From Pseudomonas mandelii (lineage in GTDB: Bacteria > Pseudomonadota > Gammaproteobacteria > Pseudomonadales > Pseudomonadaceae): DNA of 64,000 bases. Position 1 is the first letter of the stretch, and each line of letters begins with the position of its first letter. The stretch covers positions 286,241 to 350,240 of the forward strand of contig NZ_RCZA01000003.1 in assembly GCF_006438925.1 (NCBI RefSeq), written 5' to 3'. The notes below the pieces were generated by a model, which was not told where the DNA came from, did not search any database, and worked only from the letters and a program-made list of their open reading frames with translations. Made by a program: the position numbers and the translations under genes. Below are positions 47,142 through 57,152 of the stretch, piece after piece.

Positions 47142-47699
47142 TTATACGGCCATCAGGTCTTTTTCTTTCTGCGCAAGATTCGCGTCGATTTCAGCCACGT
47201 ACTTCTTGGTCAAATCGTCGATCTCGCCAGTGGCGCGGCGCTCTTCGTCTTCGCTGATTTCTTTTTCCTTGACCAGATCCTTGAGCTGGCTGTTCGCATC
47301 ACGACGGATGTTGCGCACCGCAACACGGGCATCTTCAGCGACATCGCGAGCCTGCTTGGTGAAGCCCTTACGGGTTTCTTCGGTCAGGGCCGGCATGGAG
47401 ATCAGCAGCAATTCACCCAGGTTGGTCGGATTGAGGTTCAGACCTGCGCTACCGATGGCTTTGTCGACGGCGCCCAGCATGTTGCGCTCAAAGGCAACGA
47501 CTTGCAGGGTACGGGCGTCTTTGACGGTGATGTTCGCCACTTGCTTGATCGGAGTGTCGGAACCGTAATACGGCACCATCACGCCTTCAAGAATGCTTGG
47601 GTGCGCCTGGCCAGTACGAATACGGCCGAAGTTGTGCATCAGCGACTCGACGGATTTCTGCATACGCTCTTTAGCGTCTTTCTTGATTTCGTTGATCAT
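47142..47699 (-). CDS. frr: Ribosome recycling factor
   Basis: Splits post-termination ribosomes with EF-G. 185 residues, almost entirely helical, starting [20 protein letters not shown] with GRAHPS-like [13 protein letters not shown] and the C-terminal [20 protein letters not shown]. Overlaps pyrH by 4 nt. Confidence 0.97.
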   Translation of the reverse strand: MINEIKKDAKERMQKSVESLMHNFGRIRTGQAHPSILEGVMVPYYGSDTPIKQVANITVKDARTLQVVAFERNMLGAVDKAIGSAGLNLNPTNLGELLLISMPALTEETRKGFTKQARDVAEDARVAVRNIRRDANSQLKDLVKEKEISEDEERRATGEIDDLTKKYVAEIDANLAQKEKDLMAV

Positions 47700-48439
47700 T
47701 GTTGGCCTTCCTCGATCAGGGTCCCTTCAGCGCCGCCATGCACGATATTCAGCAGGGCGCCGGGCTTGTTCATGTTAAATACGCGCAACGGCATCTTGTG
47801 GTCGCGGCACAGGCAAATGGCAGTCAGATCCATCACGCCCAGCTTGCGATCCAGCACTTCATCGTAAGTCAGATGATCGAACTTCTCGGCATGCGGGTCT
47901 TTGAATGGGTCAGCGGTGTAGACGCCATCGACCTTGGTCGCCTTGAGCACGACATCGGCATCGATTTCGATTGCACGCAAGCACGCTGCCGAATCCGTGG
48001 TGAAGAACGGATTGCCGGTACCGGCCGCGAAAATCACGACTTCCTTGGCATTCAAGTGGCGCATGGCTTTGCGGCGATCATAGTGATCGGTTACGCCAAC
48101 CATGGAAATGGCCGACATCACGATGGCCGAGATATTGGCACGTTCCAGCGCATCGCGCATGGCCAGGGCGTTCATCACAGTGGCCAGCATGCCCATGTGG
48201 TCGCCAGTGACCCGATCCATGCCGGCCGCGCTCAGCGCTGCACCGCGGAACAGGTTGCCGCCGCCGATCACCAGACCGACCTGAACACCGATGCCGACCA
48301 GTTGGCCGACTTCCAGCGCCATGCGATCCAGAACTTTCGGATCGATCCCGAACTCTTCCGAGCCCATCAGGGCCTCGCCGCTAAGCTTGAGTAGAATGCG
48401 TTTATAGCGAGCCTGATAACCACTGCCCTGCTGAGCCAT
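47696..48439 (-). CDS. pyrH: Uridylate kinase
   Basis: Phosphorylates UMP to UDP. Hexameric amino-acid-kinase-fold protein of 247 residues: [38 protein letters not shown] and [13 protein letters not shown] are intact. It lies 209 nt downstream of tsf. Confidence 0.97.
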   Translation of the reverse strand: MAQQGSGYQARYKRILLKLSGEALMGSEEFGIDPKVLDRMALEVGQLVGIGVQVGLVIGGGNLFRGAALSAAGMDRVTGDHMGMLATVMNALAMRDALERANISAIVMSAISMVGVTDHYDRRKAMRHLNAKEVVIFAAGTGNPFFTTDSAACLRAIEIDADVVLKATKVDGVYTADPFKDPHAEKFDHLTYDEVLDRKLGVMDLTAICLCRDHKMPLRVFNMNKPGALLNIVHGGAEGTLIEEGQQ

Positions 48440-48591
48440 TGCGAATCTCTCCTGCGGCGTATTTTAAAAATTCTTTGCGAGCTGTTTACAGCTGGCGTTC
48501 ACTCTAACTTGGCGCTGCTTCAGCGCCATCGGAACATGGCTTTGTAAGCCAGTTCCAAAAGGAAACCAATTAAAAATTGGTGCCCCATCTG

Positions 48592-48625
48592 AAAAGAGGC
48601 TGCGCGCGTGAGCGGGCAGCCTCTT
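48592..48625 (-). terminator. tsf-distal terminator
   Basis: AAGAGGCTGC pairs with GCAGCCTCTT across a GC-rich loop, with TTTTC following on the minus strand, ~25 nt after the tsf stop. A second small stem (ACCAAT / ATTGGT, 48566-48582) lies just downstream. Confidence 0.7.
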
Positions 48626-48648
48626 CAGGGCGACAGTTAAAAACTGTC

Positions 48649-49512
48649 TTATTGCTTGGCGGCAGCCAGCTGGGCAGCAACTTCTTCAGCGAAGTTGTCG
48701 ACCGGCTTCTCAATGCCATCGCCTACTTTGAAGTAGGTGAAGGAAACGATTTCAGCACCGGCTTTCTTGGCCAGTTCGCCAACCTTGATTTCAGGGTTCT
48801 TGACGAACGCCTGTTCAACCAGGCTCGCTTCAGCCAGGAACTTGCTGATACGGCCTTTGACCATGTTTTCAACGATGTTTTCCGGCTTGCCGGCGATCTT
48901 GTCAGCGTTGAGGGTCAGGAACACGCCTTTCTCACGCTCGACCGCTTCAGCGGAAACTTCCGATGGCAGCAGGAATTCAGGGTTGGTCGCCGCTACGTGC
49001 ATGGCGATGTCCTTGGCCAGCTCAACGCTGCCGCCTTTAAGGGCAACCACAACACCGATCTTGTTGCCGTGCAGGTAACCACCAACAACGTCACCTTCAA
49101 CGCGAGCCAGGCGACGGATGTTGACGTTTTCGCCAACCTTGCCGACCAGAACCAGGCGATCGGCTTCTTGAGCTGCGATCAGCGGAGCAACGTCAGTCAG
49201 TTTGTCAGCGAACGCTTTTTCAACGCTGGAAGCTACAAATGCCTTGAAGTCATCCTGCAAAGCCAGGAAGTCGGTCTGCGAGTTCACTTCCAGCAGAACG
49301 GCGGATTTACCGTCTTCCTTCAGAGCGATCGCGCCTTCAGCTGCCACGTTGCCAGCTTTCTTGGCAGCCTTGATAGCGCCCGAAGCACGCATGTCATCAA
49401 TGGCTTTTTCGATGTCGCCGCCAGCCTTGGTCAAGGCCTTTTTGCAGTCCATCATGCCTTCGCCAGTACGCTCGCGCAGTTCTTTGACCAACGCTGCAGT
49501 AATCTCTGCCAT
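48649..49512 (-). CDS. tsf: Elongation factor Ts
   Basis: Guanine-nucleotide exchange factor for EF-Tu. 287 residues: N-terminal UBA-like domain (TAALVKELRERTGEGMMDCK), the EF-Tu-contact SQTDFLA, and the C-terminal EIVSFTYFKVG. The ATG at 49512 gives MAEITAAL. Separated from rpsB by a terminator-like hairpin. Confidence 0.98.
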   Translation of the reverse strand: MAEITAALVKELRERTGEGMMDCKKALTKAGGDIEKAIDDMRASGAIKAAKKAGNVAAEGAIALKEDGKSAVLLEVNSQTDFLALQDDFKAFVASSVEKAFADKLTDVAPLIAAQEADRLVLVGKVGENVNIRRLARVEGDVVGGYLHGNKIGVVVALKGGSVELAKDIAMHVAATNPEFLLPSEVSAEAVEREKGVFLTLNADKIAGKPENIVENMVKGRISKFLAEASLVEQAFVKNPEIKVGELAKKAGAEIVSFTYFKVGDGIEKPVDNFAEEVAAQLAAAKQ

Positions 49513-49651
49513 TTCAAAATTCCTCTTGGATAGGTTTTCAACCATTCCACCCGACCGAACGGGCGATCAATTCTTCCCGAACCACCCTTGCTGGCTGCTG
49601 CACGTTACAAAGGCTGTAACTGCGCTGCCGACAAACGGTTTTCGAGGTGGC

Positions 49652-49676
49652 AAAAAGGGGGCCAAGCCCCCTTTTT
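49652..49676 (-). terminator. Intercistronic terminator/attenuator between rpsB and tsf
   Basis: AAAAAGGGGGC and GCCCCCTTTTT pair perfectly over a three-base loop. On the minus strand it ends in T5. It lies ~30 nt after the rpsB stop and would set the rpsB to tsf transcript ratio. Confidence 0.85.
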
Positions 49677-49704
49677 GCTTACTGAGTCAACGCCTAGGCG
49701 TCAA

Positions 49705-50442
49705 TTACTCAGCTGCTGCTACCGGAGCTTCTTCAACGAACTGCTCGGCGCCGCCAGCAACGTGGTTGCGACCGCGGATAACAGCGTCAGCCATCGAACC
49801 CATGTACAGCTGGATAGCGCGGATTGCGTCATCGTTGCCTGGGATGATGTAGTCAACGCCTTCCGGGCTGCTGTTGGTATCGACTACGCCGATAACCGGG
49901 ATGCCCAGCTTGTTGGCTTCGGTGATCGCGATGCGCTCGTGATCAACGTCGATAACGAACAGTGCGTCTGGCAGACCGCCCATGTCCTTGATACCACCCA
50001 GGGAACGATCGAGCTTCTCAAGATCGCGAGTGCGCATCAGCGCTTCTTTCTTGGTCAGCTTGGCGAAAGTACCGTCTTCGGCTTGCACTTCAAGGTCACG
50101 CAGACGCTTGATGGAAGCACGGATGGTTTTGAAGTTGGTCAGCATGCCGCCCAACCAGCGGTGATCGACGTACGGCGAACCGCAACGTGCTGCTTCTTCA
50201 GCAACGATCTTGCCAGCGGAACGCTTGGTGCCGACGAACAGAATCTTGTTTTTGCCCTGGGCCAGACGCTCTACGAAAGTCAGAGCTTCGTTGAACATTG
50301 GCAGGGTTTTTTCAAGGTTGATGATGTGGATCTTGTTACGCGCGCCGAAAATGTATTTACCCATTTTCGGGTTCCAGTAACGGGTCTGGTGACCGAAGTG
50401 CACACCGGCCTTCAGCATATCGCGCATGTTGACTTGGGACAT
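49705..50442 (-). CDS. rpsB: 30S ribosomal protein S2
   Basis: 245 residues: [20 protein letters not shown] start, [20 protein letters not shown], and [14 protein letters not shown]2 joins the 30S subunit last and in many bacteria represses its own rpsB-tsf mRNA through the leader. The leader here is ~130 nt from the predicted promoter. Confidence 0.98.
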   Translation of the reverse strand: MSQVNMRDMLKAGVHFGHQTRYWNPKMGKYIFGARNKIHIINLEKTLPMFNEALTFVERLAQGKNKILFVGTKRSAGKIVAEEAARCGSPYVDHRWLGGMLTNFKTIRASIKRLRDLEVQAEDGTFAKLTKKEALMRTRDLEKLDRSLGGIKDMGGLPDALFVIDVDHERIAITEANKLGIPVIGVVDTNSSPEGVDYIIPGNDDAIRAIQLYMGSMADAVIRGRNHVAGGAEQFVEEAPVAAAE

Positions 50443-50579
50443 GATAGTTCCTTAATAAGTCGGGTTTGGCCTCCACGTATCCCAATGACCAACCAGCAGC
50501 ATCAGCTGAAGGCACCCAGGTCATCGTGTCGACACGTGTGTGGATTTAGGCTTTTCAGGGGATCCCCGGAAAGCGGCGC

Positions 50580-50587
50580 ATTTTATA
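50580..50587 (-). promoter_or_regulatory. Probable rpsB promoter -10 region
   Basis: TATAAAAT on the minus strand lies ~140 nt upstream of rpsB in an AT-rich patch. A T7 run lies upstream, but a good -35 is not evident. The gap 50443-50815 is shared with the divergent map gene, whose side has a TTAGAAT -10-like element near 50727. Confidence 0.45.
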
Positions 50588-50815
50588 TCACAAGGCTGAA
50601 AAAAACGGAACCCGGATTGTTAAATCCTGGCGCGTGCTTTGGCTCCGGCCCTTGGAATCCTCCAAGAATGCGCCATTCTATAAGGAGAAGCGATGCACAG
50701 AGGCTCAGATTTGCGCGGCTCGTCTGTTAGAATCGCGTTTTTCAGGGCCGCGAAGATCGACCGCGCAACGCCCATTCCGTTTTAGAAGGCGCCATCGAGC
50801 GCAGAGAGAGCCTGT

Positions 50816-51598
50816 ATGACCGTCACCCTCAAAACCCCAGAGGACATCGCAAAAATGCGCATCGCCGGCAAACTGGCCGCCGATGTGCTGGAAATGATTG
50901 CCGAACATGTCAAGCCGGGCATTACCACTGAAGAACTGGACCGCATCTGCCACGACTACATCGTCAACGAGCAGAAAGCCATCCCTGCCCCGCTCAACTA
51001 CAAAGGCTTCCCGAAGTCGATCTGCACCTCGATCAACCACGTGGTCTGCCACGGCATTCCCAACGAGAAGCCATTGAAGGATGGCGACACGCTGAACATC
51101 GACGTGACTGTCATCAAGGACGGCTACCACGGCGACACCAGCCGCATGTTCCACGTCGGCACCGTGCCGGTCTGGGCCGAGCGCCTGTCGCAAATCACCC
51201 AGGAATGCATGTACAAGGCCATCGAAATCGTCAAACCCGGCTGCCGTCTGGGCGACATCGGTGAAGTGATCCAGAAGCACGCTGAAAAGAACGGTTTTTC
51301 CGTGGTTCGCGAATTCTGCGGTCACGGCATCGGCAAGGTGTTCCACGAAGAGCCGCAGATCCTGCACTACGGCCGCGCCGGCACCGGCATGGAACTCAAA
51401 GCCGGCATGACCTTCACCATCGAGCCGATGATCAACCAGGGCAAAGCCGACACCAAGGTATTGGGCGACGGCTGGACCGCGATCACCAAGGACCGCAAGC
51501 TGTCGGCACAGTGGGAACACACCCTGCTGGTAACCGAAACGGGTTATGAGATCTTCACCTTGCGCGCCGACGACACCATCCCGCGCGTTTCGGCCTGA
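50816..51598 (+). CDS. map: Methionine aminopeptidase, type I
   Basis: Removes the N-terminal methionine of new proteins. 260 residues; the five metal ligands are in LNIDVTVIKDGYHGDTSRM, HGIGKVFHEEP, TFTIEPMI and the C-terminal WEHTLLVTE block. Divergent from rpsB, the usual gammaproteobacterial layout; 45 nt before glnD. Confidence 0.97.
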   Translation: MTVTLKTPEDIAKMRIAGKLAADVLEMIAEHVKPGITTEELDRICHDYIVNEQKAIPAPLNYKGFPKSICTSINHVVCHGIPNEKPLKDGDTLNIDVTVIKDGYHGDTSRMFHVGTVPVWAERLSQITQECMYKAIEIVKPGCRLGDIGEVIQKHAEKNGFSVVREFCGHGIGKVFHEEPQILHYGRAGTGMELKAGMTFTIEPMINQGKADTKVLGDGWTAITKDRKLSAQWEHTLLVTETGYEIFTLRADDTIPRVSA

Positions 51599-51643
51599 TC
51601 CGGGCGCGCATCTCCTCAGCCTTATAGACAGGAAAGCCAATCG

Positions 51644-54346
51644 ATGCCGCAGGTGGATCCCGAACTCTTCGACCGTGGCCAGTTCCAGGCTGAACTGGCC
51701 CTGAAGGCAAGCCCGATCGCGGCCTTCAAGAAAGCGATTCGCCAGGCCCGCGAGGTGCTCGACGAGCGTTTTCGCAGCGGCCGCGACATTCGCCGGTTGA
51801 TCGAGGATCGCGCCTGGTTCGTCGATAACATCCTGCAAAAGGCCTGGGAGCAGTTCAATTGGAGCGAAGACGCCGACATCGCGCTGGTCGCGGTCGGCGG
51901 CTACGGTCGCGGCGAGTTGCACCCTTATTCCGACATCGATTTACTGATCCTGCTGGACAGCGCCGATCACGAAGTTTTCCGAGATTCCATCGAGCGTTTT
52001 CTGACGCTGTTGTGGGACATCGGCCTTGAAGTTGGCCAGAGCGTTCGCTCGGTCGACGAATGCGTCCAGGAAGCCCGCGCCGACTTGACGGTCGTCACCA
52101 ACCTGATGGAAAGCCGCACCATTTGCGGCCCCGAGCGCTTGCGCCAGCGCATGCTGGACGTCACCAGCACCGCGCACATGTGGCCGAGCAAGGACTTCTT
52201 CCTGGCCAAACGGGCCGAGCAGAAGGCTCGTCACCACAAGTACAACGACACCGAATACAACCTGGAACCCAACGTCAAAGGCTCGCCCGGCGGCCTACGG
52301 GATATTCAGACGATTCTGTGGGTGGCCCGTCGTGAATACGGCACCCTGAACCTGCGGGCCCTGGCCGGCGAAGGTTTCCTGGTCGAGAGCGAAAACGCCC
52401 TGCTGGCCTCGTCCCAGGAATTTCTGTGGAAGGTGCGTTACGCCCTGCACATGCTCGCCGGCCGCTCCGAAGACCGCTTGCTGTTTGATCACCAGCGCAC
52501 CATTGCCGGACTGCTGGGTTTCAAAGGCGATGATGCCAAGCAAGCCATCGAAAACTTCATGCAGCAGTATTACCGGGTGGTCATGAGCATCGCCCAGCTC
52601 AGCGACCTGATCATCCAGCACTTCGAGGAAGTCATCCTCGCGCCGGAAGACGAAGCGCCGCCGCAGCCGATCAACTCGCGATTCCAGCTGCACGACGGTT
52701 ACATCGAGGCCCGCAACGACAACGTATTCCGTCGTACACCGTTCGCCATGCTGGAAATCTTCGTACTGATGGCCCAGCAGCCGGAAATCAAAGGCGTGCG
52801 CGCCGACACCATTCGTCTGCTGCGGGAAAATCGTCACCTGATCGACGACGACTTCCGCAACGACATCCGCAATACCAGCCTGTTTATCGAGCTGTTCAAG
52901 TGCAAGATCGGCATCCACCGCAACCTGCGAAGGATGAATCGTTACGGCATCCTCGGGCGCTACTTGCCGGAGTTCGGCTTCATCGTCGGACAGATGCAGC
53001 ACGACCTGTTTCACATCTATACGGTCGACGCTCACACCCTGAACCTGATCAAACATCTGCGTAAGTTGCAGTACACCCAGGTGTCGGAAAAATTCCCGCT
53101 GGCCAGCAAGCTCATGGGCAAATTGCCCAAACCCGAGCTGATCTACCTGGCCGGTCTGTACCACGACATCGGCAAGGGCCGGCATGGCGACCACTCGGAA
53201 ATTGGCGCGGTGGATGCCGAAGCCTTTTGCCAGCGACACCAGTTGCCGGTGTGGGACAGCCGCCTGATCGTCTGGCTGGTGCAAAACCATTTGCTGATGT
53301 CGACCACCGCCCAGCGCAAGGACTTGTCCGACCCGCAGGTGATCCACGATTTCGCGCAGATCGTCGGCGATGAAACCCATCTTGATTATCTGTACGTGCT
53401 GACCGTCGCCGACATCAACGCCACCAACCCGACGCTGTGGAATTCCTGGCGCGCCAGTCTGTTGCGCCAGCTCTACACCGAGACCAAGCGAGCCTTGCGC
53501 CGCGGCCTGGAAAACCCGGTGGACCGCGAAGAGCAGATCCGCCAGACCCAGAGCGCCGCTTTGGACATCCTGGTGCGCGGAGGCACCGATCCGGACGACG
53601 TCGAGCAGCTGTGGGCGCAATTGGGCGATGACTACTTCCTGCGCCACACCGCCGGCGACGTGGCCTGGCACAGTGACGCGATCCTCCAGCAGCCGGCCGA
53701 CGGCGGTCCGCTGGTGCTGATCAAGGAAACCACCCAGCGCGAGTTCGAAGGCGGCACGCAGATCTTCATCTATGCGCCGGATCAGCACGACTTCTTCGCC
53801 GTGACCGTGGCGGCGATGGACCAGCTCAACCTGAACATTCACGACGCCCGGGTTATCACCTCCAGCAGCCAGTTCACCCTCGACACCTACATCGTGCTCG
53901 ACACCGACGGCGACTCGATCGGCGACAACCCGGCGCGGGTCAAACAGATTCGCGAAGGCCTGACCGAAGCCCTGCGCAACCCGGACGACTACCCGACCAT
54001 CATTCAGCGTCGGGTGCCGCGCCAGCTCAAGCATTTCGCGTTTGCGCCACAGGTGACGATCCACAACGACGCCCAACGCCCGGTAACAGTGCTGGAGCTC
54101 AGCGCCCCGGATCGCCCCGGCCTGCTGGCGCGGATCGGCACAATCTTTCTAGAGTTCGACCTGTCACTGCAAAACGCCAAGATCGCCACCCTGGGCGAGC
54201 GCGTGGAAGACGTGTTCTTCATAACCGACGCGAACAACCAGCCGTTGTCGGACCCATTGCTGTGCAGCCGCTTGCAGGATGCAATCGTCGAACAGCTGAC
54301 CGTCAGAAACGAACCCGATATCAAACTGTCGCACATCAGCATCTAG
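51644..54346 (+). CDS. glnD: Bifunctional uridylyltransferase/uridylyl-removing enzyme GlnD
   Basis: Primary nitrogen sensor: uridylylates PII when glutamine is low and deuridylylates it when high. 900 residues: nucleotidyltransferase motif [19 protein letters not shown] at about 87-105, an HD domain with [18 protein letters not shown] at about 503-520, and two C-terminal ACT domains that bind glutamine. Followed by dapC after 43 nt. Confidence 0.97.
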   Translation: MPQVDPELFDRGQFQAELALKASPIAAFKKAIRQAREVLDERFRSGRDIRRLIEDRAWFVDNILQKAWEQFNWSEDADIALVAVGGYGRGELHPYSDIDLLILLDSADHEVFRDSIERFLTLLWDIGLEVGQSVRSVDECVQEARADLTVVTNLMESRTICGPERLRQRMLDVTSTAHMWPSKDFFLAKRAEQKARHHKYNDTEYNLEPNVKGSPGGLRDIQTILWVARREYGTLNLRALAGEGFLVESENALLASSQEFLWKVRYALHMLAGRSEDRLLFDHQRTIAGLLGFKGDDAKQAIENFMQQYYRVVMSIAQLSDLIIQHFEEVILAPEDEAPPQPINSRFQLHDGYIEARNDNVFRRTPFAMLEIFVLMAQQPEIKGVRADTIRLLRENRHLIDDDFRNDIRNTSLFIELFKCKIGIHRNLRRMNRYGILGRYLPEFGFIVGQMQHDLFHIYTVDAHTLNLIKHLRKLQYTQVSEKFPLASKLMGKLPKPELIYLAGLYHDIGKGRHGDHSEIGAVDAEAFCQRHQLPVWDSRLIVWLVQNHLLMSTTAQRKDLSDPQVIHDFAQIVGDETHLDYLYVLTVADINATNPTLWNSWRASLLRQLYTETKRALRRGLENPVDREEQIRQTQSAALDILVRGGTDPDDVEQLWAQLGDDYFLRHTAGDVAWHSDAILQQPADGGPLVLIKETTQREFEGGTQIFIYAPDQHDFFAVTVAAMDQLNLNIHDARVITSSSQFTLDTYIVLDTDGDSIGDNPARVKQIREGLTEALRNPDDYPTIIQRRVPRQLKHFAFAPQVTIHNDAQRPVTVLELSAPDRPGLLARIGTIFLEFDLSLQNAKIATLGERVEDVFFITDANNQPLSDPLLCSRLQDAIVEQLTVRNEPDIKLSHISI

Positions 54347-54389
54347 CCGCGCGCCAGGATTCAGCCGCTTTGAACGAGACCCCGTACCG

Positions 54390-55589
54390 ATGAACAACGC
54401 TCTGACCCAATTGCAGCCCTACCCGTTCGAGAAGCTCCGCGCCCTGCTCGGCAGCGTCACGCCAAACCCGGACAAGCGTGCCATTGCGCTGTCCATTGGC
54501 GAGCCGAAACACCGTTCGCCAAGCTTTGTCGCCGAAGCCCTGGCAAGCAATCTGGATAAGATGGCCGTGTACCCGACCACCCTCGGCATCCCGGCCCTGC
54601 GTGAAGCCATCGCCGCGTGGTGCGAACGTCGTTTCAACGTCCCGCACGGCTGGCTCGACCCGGCGCGCAATGTGCTGCCGGTCAACGGCACTCGTGAAGC
54701 GCTGTTCGCCTTCACCCAGACCGTGGTCAACCGTGGCGACGACGCACTGGTGGTCAGCCCGAACCCGTTCTATCAAATCTACGAAGGCGCCGCGTTCCTC
54801 GCCGGGGCCAAGCCGCATTACCTGCCGTGCCTGGACGAAAACGGTTTCAACCCGAATTTCGATGCGGTTTCGCCAGACATCTGGAAACGCTGCCAAATCC
54901 TGTTCCTGTGCTCGCCAGGCAACCCGACCGGCGCACTGATCCCGGTTGAAACCCTGAAGAAGCTGATTGCCCTGGCCGACGAATACGACTTCGTGATCGC
55001 CGCCGATGAGTGCTACAGCGAACTGTACTTCGACGAACAAACCCCGCCGGCCGGCTTGCTCAGCGCCTGCGTGGAACTGGGCCGCAAGGACTTCAAGCGT
55101 TGCGTGGTGTTCCACAGCCTGTCCAAGCGTTCCAACCTGCCGGGCCTGCGCTCAGGCTTCGTGGCCGGTGATGCGGACATTCTCAAAGGCTTCCTGCTGT
55201 ACCGCACCTACCACGGCTGCGCGATGCCGGTTCAGACCCAACTGGCCAGCGTCGCCGCCTGGAATGACGAAGTGCATGTGCGGGCCAACCGGGCGCTTTA
55301 TCGCGAGAAATACGATGCGGTACTGGAAATCCTCAGCCCGGTGATGGATGTGCAGCGCCCGGACGGTGGTTTTTACTTGTGGCCCAGCGTTGACGGTGAT
55401 GACGAAGCGTTTTGCCGCGACCTGTTTGTCGAAGAGCATGTGACTGTGGTGCCGGGGTCTTATCTGTCCCGTGACGTCGACGGTGCTAATCCGGGCGCTG
55501 GTCGTGTACGCATGGCTTTAGTCGCGCCGTTGGCCGAATGCATAGAAGCCGCAGAGCGAATTCGCGCGTTCATTACCCGCAACAAGTAG
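54390..55589 (+). CDS. dapC: Succinyldiaminopimelate transaminase
   Basis: PLP-dependent class I/II aminotransferase of the succinylase branch of lysine synthesis. 399 residues; the PLP lysine is expected in FHSLSKRSNLPGLRSG, with SPGNPTGALI and ADECYSEL also in place. It ends with its own terminator. DapD is 1.6 kb further on, and dapE begins at the window edge. Confidence 0.93.
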   Translation: MNNALTQLQPYPFEKLRALLGSVTPNPDKRAIALSIGEPKHRSPSFVAEALASNLDKMAVYPTTLGIPALREAIAAWCERRFNVPHGWLDPARNVLPVNGTREALFAFTQTVVNRGDDALVVSPNPFYQIYEGAAFLAGAKPHYLPCLDENGFNPNFDAVSPDIWKRCQILFLCSPGNPTGALIPVETLKKLIALADEYDFVIAADECYSELYFDEQTPPAGLLSACVELGRKDFKRCVVFHSLSKRSNLPGLRSGFVAGDADILKGFLLYRTYHGCAMPVQTQLASVAAWNDEVHVRANRALYREKYDAVLEILSPVMDVQRPDGGFYLWPSVDGDDEAFCRDLFVEEHVTVVPGSYLSRDVDGANPGAGRVRMALVAPLAECIEAAERIRAFITRNK

Positions 55590-55595
55590 TCTCCC

Positions 55596-55630
55596 GCCCG
55601 CACTGTGCAACGCAGTGCGGGCGCACTTTT
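55596..55630 (+). terminator. dapC terminator
   Basis: CCCGCACTG pairs with CAGTGCGGG over a seven-base loop, with TTTT a few bases later, just after the dapC stop. Confidence 0.75.
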
Positions 55631-55747
55631 ATAACCGGTAACACTTCCCCCGAAATTAAAGCTCACCGAACTGCAGAGTCCCCCTTACTCTCATGCAGCG
55701 CATTAGCGTGCGTATACACGCAACTCACTTCAAGGAAGAAGTAGCCA

Positions 55748-56485
55748 ATGAACAGTATTGAAGACTGCACCCTTATCCAATGGCCCGACGATCAACAATC
55801 CTACGAAGCCGCCATCAAAGAGAACCCTGAGAATGCCGGCACCGGCACCGGCGGTGGCACTCGTCGCAAGCGCTCTCTGATCAATTATTCAAAGTTGTGG
55901 GCAAATGGACGCACACTCAAGATCGCGTTTATCGACGACCCCGACGATGAACACAAACAGAAGACCATCAAAGCAGCGCGCCAATGGCTGCCCCATATCA
56001 ATCTGAGCTTCGATTTCGTTGAGGGGCTCGAAGGTGATATCCGAATCGCAACCAAAAACAATGACAACAGTTCAATGCTGGGCACTGACGCGCTATTGAT
56101 TCATCCAGACTGGCCCACCATGAACCTGGGGGTCAAACCTGAACATGAAGATTTCGAAGTGATCGTGACTCATGAGTTCGGACATGCATTAGGCGCGATG
56201 CACGAACATCAACACCCCAAGGCTAATATCCCCTGGGACAAACCGAAAGTGCATGAGTTCTACCAGAATAGAGAGATGAATCCACTTACCAAAGAGCAAG
56301 TCGACAGGAATCTCTTCGAGCCCTTCAATACAATCGAAGCGATTTATACGCCTTACGACAGGAAGTCCATCATGCACCACCCGGTGGCTAACACGCTGAC
56401 AGTGGGCGATTGGGAAATCCCTATCAACCGAAAGATCAGTAAAAAAGACAAACGCCTTATGAAACTTCTGTACCCGAAGCGCTAA
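55748..56485 (+). CDS. Astacin-like (M12A/ZnMc) zinc metallopeptidase
   Basis: 245 residues. The zinc motif THEFGHALGAMHEHQHP has ligands H142, H146 and H152 and the general base E143, and a Met-turn SIM at 207-209 follows, as in metzincins. Before it, INYSKLWANGRTLKIAFID and AARQWLPHINLSFDFVEG match the propeptide-proximal start of this fold, so most of the protein is the peptidase domain. No signal peptide or membrane segment is visible at the N-terminus. It starts with ATG after AAGGAAG, stands alone between a terminator and a decayed REP, and has more AT-rich codons than its neighbours. Target unknown. Confidence 0.82.
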   Translation: MNSIEDCTLIQWPDDQQSYEAAIKENPENAGTGTGGGTRRKRSLINYSKLWANGRTLKIAFIDDPDDEHKQKTIKAARQWLPHINLSFDFVEGLEGDIRIATKNNDNSSMLGTDALLIHPDWPTMNLGVKPEHEDFEVIVTHEFGHALGAMHEHQHPKANIPWDKPKVHEFYQNREMNPLTKEQVDRNLFEPFNTIEAIYTPYDRKSIMHHPVANTLTVGDWEIPINRKISKKDKRLMKLLYPKR

Positions 56486-56572
56486 TACGTCATTAACAAC
56501 AGATCACCACCCAAAGAGTTCTTAATGTTCCGCATTGCGCAATGCAACGTGGAACCCTCTATTTTAAATAGC

Positions 56573-56656
56573 GTGGAGTGGGCTTGCTCGCGAAGGCGGA
56601 CTGACATTCACCCCATGATGTCGTCTGAGCCGCTTTCGCGGGCTAGCCCTCCCACA
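56573..56656. repeat. Decayed REP palindrome
   Basis: GTGGAGTGGGCTTGCTCGCGAA faces TTTCGCGGGCTAGCCCTCCCAC, a mutated copy of the GGGAGCGAGCCTGCTCGCGAA family. It lies between the metallopeptidase gene and the ArsC-like gene. Confidence 0.8.
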
Positions 56657-56757
56657 GGTTTTTGTGATGGCTTACCGACCACGGCCGACGCGAAACCGTC
56701 CGGTCATGGCATAATCCGTCACCTTTTATTTCCAGCACCTGCAAAGGGGGCAATTCC

Positions 56758-57120
56758 TTGACCGTTTCAAGCAAAACGTTGCACCTTTTCGGCATCAAAG
56801 CCTGCGACACCATGAAAAAGGCGCGCACCTGGCTCGATGAACACGCTGTCAGCTATGACTTTCATGATTACAAGACGGTCGGAATCGATCGTGAACACCT
56901 GACCCAATGGTGCGATGAGCACGGCTGGCAAGTGGTGTTGAACCGTGCAGGCACGACCTTTCGCAAGCTCGACGACGAACGCAAAGCCGATCTCGACCAG
57001 CCGAAAGCCATCGAACTGATGCTCGCACAACCCTCGATGATCAAGCGCCCGGTGCTTGATCTCGGTGACCGAACCCTGATTGGCTTCAAGCCAGATATCT
57101 ACGCGGCAGCGCTCAAGTAA
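56758..57120 (+). CDS. ArsC/Spx-family reductase-like protein (YffB-like)
   Basis: 120 residues, ArsC/YffB thioredoxin-like fold with a single N-terminal cysteine in GIKACDTMKKARTWL. Family members are glutathione-linked reductases or Spx-like regulators; a true arsenate role is not supported here. Start is TTG 56758 after GGGGG; the next ATG would remove the cysteine. It precedes dapD by 32 nt, as YffB-like genes precede dapE in other bacteria. Confidence 0.85.
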   Translation: MTVSSKTLHLFGIKACDTMKKARTWLDEHAVSYDFHDYKTVGIDREHLTQWCDEHGWQVVLNRAGTTFRKLDDERKADLDQPKAIELMLAQPSMIKRPVLDLGDRTLIGFKPDIYAAALK

Positions 57121-57152
57121 GCAGCCCGTTCCATTTTGTTAGAGGTATCAAC

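Noticed and set aside
52295..54076. 593-codon frame antisense to glnD
   Set aside because: Shadow of glnD, same reasoning.
56758..57120. Arsenate reductase of an ars operon
   Set aside because: Only one cysteine at the active site, no arsR/arsB neighbours, and it lies beside dapD. It fits the YffB-like group.
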